A DNA stretch of 64,000 nt from JASHSH01 sp036490215. Lineage in GTDB: Bacteria; Pseudomonadota; Alphaproteobacteria; Rhodospirillales; Magnetospirillaceae. This document shows positions 60,167-64,000 of the stretch, piece by piece. Each line of letters begins with the position of its first letter. Position 1 is the stretch's first letter. A program made the position numbers and the translations under genes. The notes beneath the pieces are model-generated. The model was given only the letters and a program-made list of their open reading frames with translations. It had not been told where the DNA came from and made no database searches. Where the stretch lies: assembly GCA_036490215.1 (NCBI GenBank), contig DASXEH010000002.1, positions 1 through 64,000 on the forward strand, given 5' to 3'.

Positions 60167-60937
60167 ATGAAAATCGCGACATGGAATGTGAATTCGATCA
60201 AGGTCCGGCTGCCGGCGCTGCTCGCCTGGATCGACGAAGCCAAGCCCGACGTGCTCCTGCTGCAGGAGATCAAATGCGTCGACAAGGATTTTCCGGCGCT
60301 GGAAATCCAAGCCAAGGGTTATCAGGTCGCCGTCCACGGCCAGAAAACTTATAACGGCGTCGCCATCCTCTCGAAGCTGCCGCTGAGTGACATCAAAACG
60401 GGTCTGCCGAAGGGCGAAGGCGATGACCACGCGCGCTGGATCGAGGCGACGGCCAGCGGCGTGCGCGTCGTCTCGCTCTACCTGCCCAACGGCAATCCGG
60501 CGCCGGGCGAAAAATACGATTACAAGCTCGCCTGGATGCGCCGCCTGATCGATCACGGCCGCGCGCTGCTGCAGACCGACATGCCGGTGGTGCTGGGCGG
60601 CGACTACAACGTCTGCCCGACCGACGCCGACGTCTACGATCCGAAAGCCTGGCGCGATGATGCGCTATGCCGCCCGGAAAGCCGCGCGCGATTCCGCGAG
60701 CTGCTTTATCTCGGCTACACGGAAGCCTTCCACGCGCTGCATCCCGACGCCAAGGAAGCCTATTCCTTCTGGGACTATCAGGCCGGTGCCTGGGATCGCG
60801 GCAATGGGCTACGCATCGATCATCTGCTGCTCTCACCGCAAGCCGCCGACCGGCTGCGTGCCTGCGATATCGACAAGGGCCCGCGCGGCAAGGATAAGCC
60901 GTCAGACCACACGCCGGTCTGGTGCGAACTGACTTAG
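60167..60937 (+). CDS. xthA: Exodeoxyribonuclease III
   Basis: A 256-residue AP endonuclease and 3'-exonuclease for base excision repair. Catalytic residues: Asn7 (ATWNVNSIK), Glu34 (LLLQEIK), GGDYNVCPTDAD and the Asp247-His248 pair in KPSDHTPVW. Normal length. It stands alone, followed by a family B repeat. Confidence 0.96.
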   Translation: MKIATWNVNSIKVRLPALLAWIDEAKPDVLLLQEIKCVDKDFPALEIQAKGYQVAVHGQKTYNGVAILSKLPLSDIKTGLPKGEGDDHARWIEATASGVRVVSLYLPNGNPAPGEKYDYKLAWMRRLIDHGRALLQTDMPVVLGGDYNVCPTDADVYDPKAWRDDALCRPESRARFRELLYLGYTEAFHALHPDAKEAYSFWDYQAGAWDRGNGLRIDHLLLSPQAADRLRACDIDKGPRGKDKPSDHTPVWCELT

Positions 60938-60946
60938 TTTCAGGTT

Positions 60947-61027
60947 GTCATTGCGAGGAGCGGTAGCGACGACGCAATCCAGGTTGTGCCGCGAAACTGG
61001 ATTGCTTCGCTGACGCTCGCAATCACG
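60947..61027. repeat. Palindromic repeat GTCATTGCGAG... (family B, copy 2)
   Basis: An 81-base element between convergent xthA and groEL, with the GACGCAATCCAG...CTGGATTGCTTCGC core of the copy at 40482-40563 and a different loop. Confidence 0.85.
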
Positions 61028-61109
61028 GCTCTTTACTGATCCGGTCTCGAATCCGTCACGATGGCTCTCGCACTCGTCGGCTCCATGCCGACCCTTCGAA
61101 TGCATTGGT

Positions 61110-61140
61110 CCGGCTTTCGCGACCGCTGCGCGAAAGCCGG
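61110..61140. terminator. Strong hairpin downstream of groEL
   Basis: CCGGCTTTCGCG (61110-61121) and CGCGAAAGCCGG (61129-61140) make a perfect 12-bp stem with a 7-base loop, 26 bases after the groEL stop. It lacks a U-tract on the groEL side, so it may be a processed or rho-assisted end. Confidence 0.55.
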
Positions 61141-61165
61141 AGGAAACAGCCGATGTCGGTCTCGG

Positions 61166-62800
61166 TTAGAAACCCATGCCGCCCATGCCGCCGCCGGCCG
61201 GTGCCGCGGCACCGGTCTTCTCGGGCAGATTGGCGATCATCGCCTCAGTGGTGATCAGCAGCCCGGCAACCGAAGCCGCGTTCTGCAAGGCCGCGCGAAC
61301 GACCTTGGTCGGGTCGACGATGCCAGCCTTGATCATGTCGATATAGGTTCCCTTTTGGGCATCGAAGCCCAGGCTCTGATCCTTGGCTTCGACCAGCTTG
61401 CCGGCCACGACAGCGCCATCGGCGCCGGCATTCTCCGCGATCTGCCGCACCGGCGCCTGCAATGCGCGCCGCACGATATCGACACCCACCTTCTGATCGT
61501 TGTTGACGGGCGCGAGCGCGTTCAGTGCCTTCGCCGCATAGAGCAACGCCACGCCGCCGCCGGGAACGACGCCCTCTTCGACAGCCGCGCGAGTCGCATG
61601 CAGGGCATCATCGACGCGATCCTTGCGCTCTTTCACTTCGGTTTCGCTGCCGCCGCCCACCCTGATGATGGCAACGCCGCCGGCCAGCTTCGCCAACCGC
61701 TCTTGCAGCTTCTCTTTGTCATAGTCCGACGTGGTCTCTTCGATTTGCGCCTTGATCTGGGCGATGCGCGCCTCGATGTCTTTCTTCTTGCCCGCGCCAT
61801 CGACGATGGTGGTGTCGTCTTTGGTGATGCGCACGCGCTTGGCCACACCCGTCATGGCAAGCGTGACGCTCTCGAGCTTGATGCCGAGGTCTTCGGAAAT
61901 CACTTGGCCCGCGGTCAGGATGGCGATGTCTTCCAACATCGCTTTGCGGCGATCGCCGAAACCCGGTGCTTTCACCGCTGCCACCTTGAGGCCGCCGCGC
62001 AGTTTGTTGACCACGAGGGTAGCAAGCGCTTCGCCTTCGACATCTTCCGAGATGATCAGCAGCGGACGGCCCGACTGGGCCACCGCCTCAAGCAGCGGCA
62101 ACAGAGGCTGCAGACCCGACAGCTTCTTCTCGTGCAACAGGATGTAGGGATTTTCCAGATCGACGGCCATCTTTTCGGGGTCGGTGATGAAGTAAGGCGA
62201 CGCATAGCCGCGGTCGAACTGCATGCCTTCGACGATCTCGAGTTCGGTGTCGAGGCTCTTGGCCTCTTCCACCGTGATCACGCCTTCCTTGCCGACCTTG
62301 TCCATCGCCTTGGCGATCATCGCGCCGATCTCGGTCTCGCCATTGGCGGCGATGGTGCCGACCTGCGCAATCTCGGCATTGGTCGAAACCTTCTTCGAGC
62401 GCTTTTTCAAATCCGCGATCACGGTCTCGACGGCCATGTCCACGCCGCGGCGGAGATCCATCGGGTTCATACCGGCGGCCACCGACTTGGCGCCCTCGCG
62501 GACGATGGCTTGGGCGAGAACGGTAGCGGTCGTGGTGCCGTCGCCGGCGACGTCGCCGGTCTTCGAGGCCACTTCCTTGACCATCTGCGCACCCATGTTT
62601 TCGAACTTATCGGACAGCTCGATCTCCTTGGCGACGCTGACGCCATCTTTGGTGATGCGCGGCGCACCATAGGATTTTTCGATGACGACATTGCGGCCCT
62701 TGGGACCGAGGGTGACCTTCACCGCATCGGCGAGAACATCGACGCCGCGCAACAGGCTTGCCCGCGCGTCGGCGCCGAAGCGAATTTCCTTGCTCGTCAT
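61166..62800 (-). CDS. groL: Chaperonin GroEL (Hsp60)
   Basis: A 544-residue chaperonin. The ATP-binding block is GDGTTTATVLAQAI (about 86-99), with VTLGPKGRNVVIEKSYG near the start and the Gly-Gly-Met tail (GGGMGGMGF). Normal length. It is 98 bases downstream of groES. Alphaproteobacteria often carry several groEL copies, and whether this is the main one cannot be told here. Confidence 0.97.
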   Translation of the reverse strand: MTSKEIRFGADARASLLRGVDVLADAVKVTLGPKGRNVVIEKSYGAPRITKDGVSVAKEIELSDKFENMGAQMVKEVASKTGDVAGDGTTTATVLAQAIVREGAKSVAAGMNPMDLRRGVDMAVETVIADLKKRSKKVSTNAEIAQVGTIAANGETEIGAMIAKAMDKVGKEGVITVEEAKSLDTELEIVEGMQFDRGYASPYFITDPEKMAVDLENPYILLHEKKLSGLQPLLPLLEAVAQSGRPLLIISEDVEGEALATLVVNKLRGGLKVAAVKAPGFGDRRKAMLEDIAILTAGQVISEDLGIKLESVTLAMTGVAKRVRITKDDTTIVDGAGKKKDIEARIAQIKAQIEETTSDYDKEKLQERLAKLAGGVAIIRVGGGSETEVKERKDRVDDALHATRAAVEEGVVPGGGVALLYAAKALNALAPVNNDQKVGVDIVRRALQAPVRQIAENAGADGAVVAGKLVEAKDQSLGFDAQKGTYIDMIKAGIVDPTKVVRAALQNAASVAGLLITTEAMIANLPEKTGAAAPAGGGMGGMGF

Positions 62801-62898
62801 ATCTGAATTCCTATGAGTTGCGGCCCCGGGTCACACATGTGCCCAAAACCGCACGACTCGAAATGAAAAGGCTCGAACCGAACGGCCGCGCGACTTGG

Positions 62899-63213
62899 CT
62901 AAGCGGCCTTGGCTGACTTCTTGCTGCGTTCGACGACGCCCATGATGTCCGACTCTTTCATGATCAACAGCTCTTCGCCATCGACCTTGATTTCGGTGCC
63001 GGACCATTTGCCGAAGAGAATGCGGTCGCCCACCTTCACATCGAGCGCCTGGATCTTGCCGTCTTCGCCGCGGGCGCCGGGGCCCACCGCGATCACTTCG
63101 CCTTCCTGGGGCTTTTCCTTGGCGGTATCGGGAATGATGATGCCGCCGCTGGTCTTGGCTTCGACTTCGATGCGGCGGATAACGACCCGGTCGTGAAGTG
63201 GCGTAAATTTCAT
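62899..63213 (-). CDS. groS: Co-chaperonin GroES (Hsp10)
   Basis: A 104-residue lid of the GroEL chamber. The start MKFTPLHDRVVIRRIEVEAKTSGGIIIPDTAKEK includes the mobile loop, and VKVGDRILFGKWSGTEIKVDGEELLIMKESDIMGV is the conserved C-terminal part. GGAGATCTCC lies upstream of the ATG at 63213. First gene of groESL. Confidence 0.97.
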   Translation of the reverse strand: MKFTPLHDRVVIRRIEVEAKTSGGIIIPDTAKEKPQEGEVIAVGPGARGEDGKIQALDVKVGDRILFGKWSGTEIKVDGEELLIMKESDIMGVVERSKKSAKAA

Positions 63214-63536
63214 TCGGAGATCTCCCTGGCGCCCCCTGCCGGAGCGGCAGTTTGATTTTGATACGGAATCACGGCGACGCAAAAGAGATAACGCGAAACC
63301 ATAGGTATTCAAGACATACTGGCGCCAAGCGTTATATTTAATGTTTCAAGGAAATTAGCCGAAGTTTTTTCGGTTATTTTGAATTTTTCTTGCTATTATT
63401 AAAGACGATATCTTGCTCGGCTCGCGTTTTGCGGCACCTCCAACGTATCCCGACATTTTTGCTTTTGCCTTCCCCGCGCCATCCAGCGCCGGGCCAAGGG
63501 CGCATCTTGCGCCCGTTCAGCGTTAGGAGCGCTCCG
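63214..63536. other. Gene-free region between divergent groES and Sel1-like genes
   Basis: These 323 bases hold no gene and contain an A/T-rich patch (about 63330-63415). No CIRCE (HrcA) inverted repeat is present. On the minus strand CTTGAAT (63313-63307), 13 bases, CGTTATCT resembles a sigma-32 heat-shock promoter for groESL; a second CTTGAAA box lies at 63350-63344. Confidence 0.4.
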
Positions 63537-63956
63537 ATGAGAAATCTCAAACGCGCCGCAGAGGCCGGTGACGTCAACGCCCAGTTCAATCTGGGCGTGA
63601 TGTACGACAACCGCCTCGACAGCAACGACCGGCCGGTGCCTGGCAATCGCGTCGAGGCCCTGCATTGGCTGTCGCAGGCCGCCAAACAGGGTTTGCCGCG
63701 CGCACAGATGCGCTTGGCTGAATTCTATGCCGAGGAACCCGATGGGCCGGAGCAGCAGGTTGAAGCATGCGCCTGGTTCATTCGCGCGCTGGCGAATACC
63801 TCCGGCGCACATCGCGAGCAGGCGCAGAAGGGCTTCACCAAACTCACGGCGACACTGACCCCGGTGCAGATCGAGGACGCGGGACGGATGGCTCGGCTGT
63901 TCGAGCCGCAGGAGCGGCACATATTCGACGAACCCAAGCGGCGGCGCGCAAAATGA
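63537..63956 (+). CDS. Sel1-like / TPR repeat protein
   Basis: A 139-residue protein. LKRAAEAGDVNAQFNLGVMYDN and ALHWLSQAAKQGLPRAQMRLAEFYAE are two Sel1-like repeats, followed by ACAWFIRALANTSG as a partial third. Such repeats make protein-protein contacts. No signal peptide. AGGAG lies 8 bases before the ATG at 63537; longer upstream frames are unsupported. The stop overlaps the next start (ATGA). Confidence 0.85.
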   Translation: MRNLKRAAEAGDVNAQFNLGVMYDNRLDSNDRPVPGNRVEALHWLSQAAKQGLPRAQMRLAEFYAEEPDGPEQQVEACAWFIRALANTSGAHREQAQKGFTKLTATLTPVQIEDAGRMARLFEPQERHIFDEPKRRRAK

Positions 63957-64000
63957 GCGCCCAGGTCGAGACGGCCGCCAAGCCGTCGGCATCCGGCGCC
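63953..64000 (+). CDS. Start of a further gene, cut by the window end
   Basis: An ATG overlapping the previous stop (ATGA) opens a frame MSAQVETAAKPSASGA that runs off the window. The 16 residues seen are Ala/Ser-rich and give no family clue. The overlap suggests translational coupling with the Sel1-like gene. Confidence 0.5.
   Translation, partial: MSAQVETAAKPSASGA

Noticed and set aside
61061..62806. 581-codon plus-strand frame opposite groEL
   Set aside because: GroEL is complete on the minus strand; the antisense frame is a composition artefact.

Overview
The window is a GC-rich stretch of an alphaproteobacterial chromosome. The best evidence is the block 40.6-57.5 kb, which reads (minus strand) argS - SPOR protein - nagZ - M50 protease - scpA - scpB - tatA - tatB - tatC - serS - surE - pcm - nlpD-like, then a DUF815 ATPase, yajC - secD - secF and an Mth938-like gene. 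This is a housekeeping order typical of Alphaproteobacteria. RpoH, FixL-style hybrid kinases and several palindromic intergenic repeats fit the same class. I cannot assign a genus; a Rhodospirillales- or Micropepsales-like lineage is a guess. I saw no tRNA, rRNA, CRISPR, insertion sequence or prophage.

Layout. 0.2-2.0 kb: lytic transglycosylase-like protein and glucokinase. 2.2-3.1 kb: amidohydrolase. 3.5-10 kb: envelope block on the plus strand (GH17-GT2 glucan synthase of NdvB type, MFS transporter, L,D-transpeptidase, Tat-exported M15-like peptidase). 10.2-18.1 kb: a tight eight-gene minus-strand operon containing a carrier protein, an AMP-forming ligase, a PLP aminotransferase, a methyltransferase with a PqqD-like N-terminus, an AAC(3)-fold acyltransferase, two peptidase-like proteins and a secreted protein. 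I recognise no named pathway for it. Divergently from it, 18.4-21.6 kb holds the ATP-grasp / alpha-E / transglutaminase operon behind a textbook sigma-54 promoter. 21.7-30.7 kb: two tandem paralogous hybrid histidine kinases with a LytS-type 5TM sensor and 6 or 7 PAS domains. 30.8-33.4 kb: TPP riboswitch and thiZXY pyrimidine uptake. 33.4-36.3 kb: MFS exporter with a divergent ArsR-type repressor and two matching operator palindromes, then a Na+/H+ antiporter. 36.3-37.4 kb: Panacea-domain gene and a small upstream ORF. 37.6-38.7 kb: rpoH with a long leader. 39.0-40.5 kb: a 32-residue membrane microprotein, a PuuD-type membrane domain and Fe-superoxide dismutase. 40.6-57.5 kb: the housekeeping block. 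57.7-64 kb: dgt, erpA, a secreted HExxH protein, xthA, groEL-groES, a Sel1-repeat protein and the first codons of a further gene.

How the genes work together. Envelope building and export dominate: glucan synthesis, L,D-crosslinking, SPOR/NlpD/NagZ wall remodelling, and the Sec and Tat pathways. Protein quality control is the second theme (rpoH, groESL, surE-pcm). The most novel part is 10.2-21.6 kb, where two divergent operons share one 264-bp control region and together encode at least two amide- or acyl-forming chemistries (ATP-grasp ligase; adenylating ligase plus carrier protein), aminotransferase, methyltransferase, transglutaminase and peptidases. This looks like an undescribed peptide- or amide-metabolite pathway, but its product cannot be read from the sequence.
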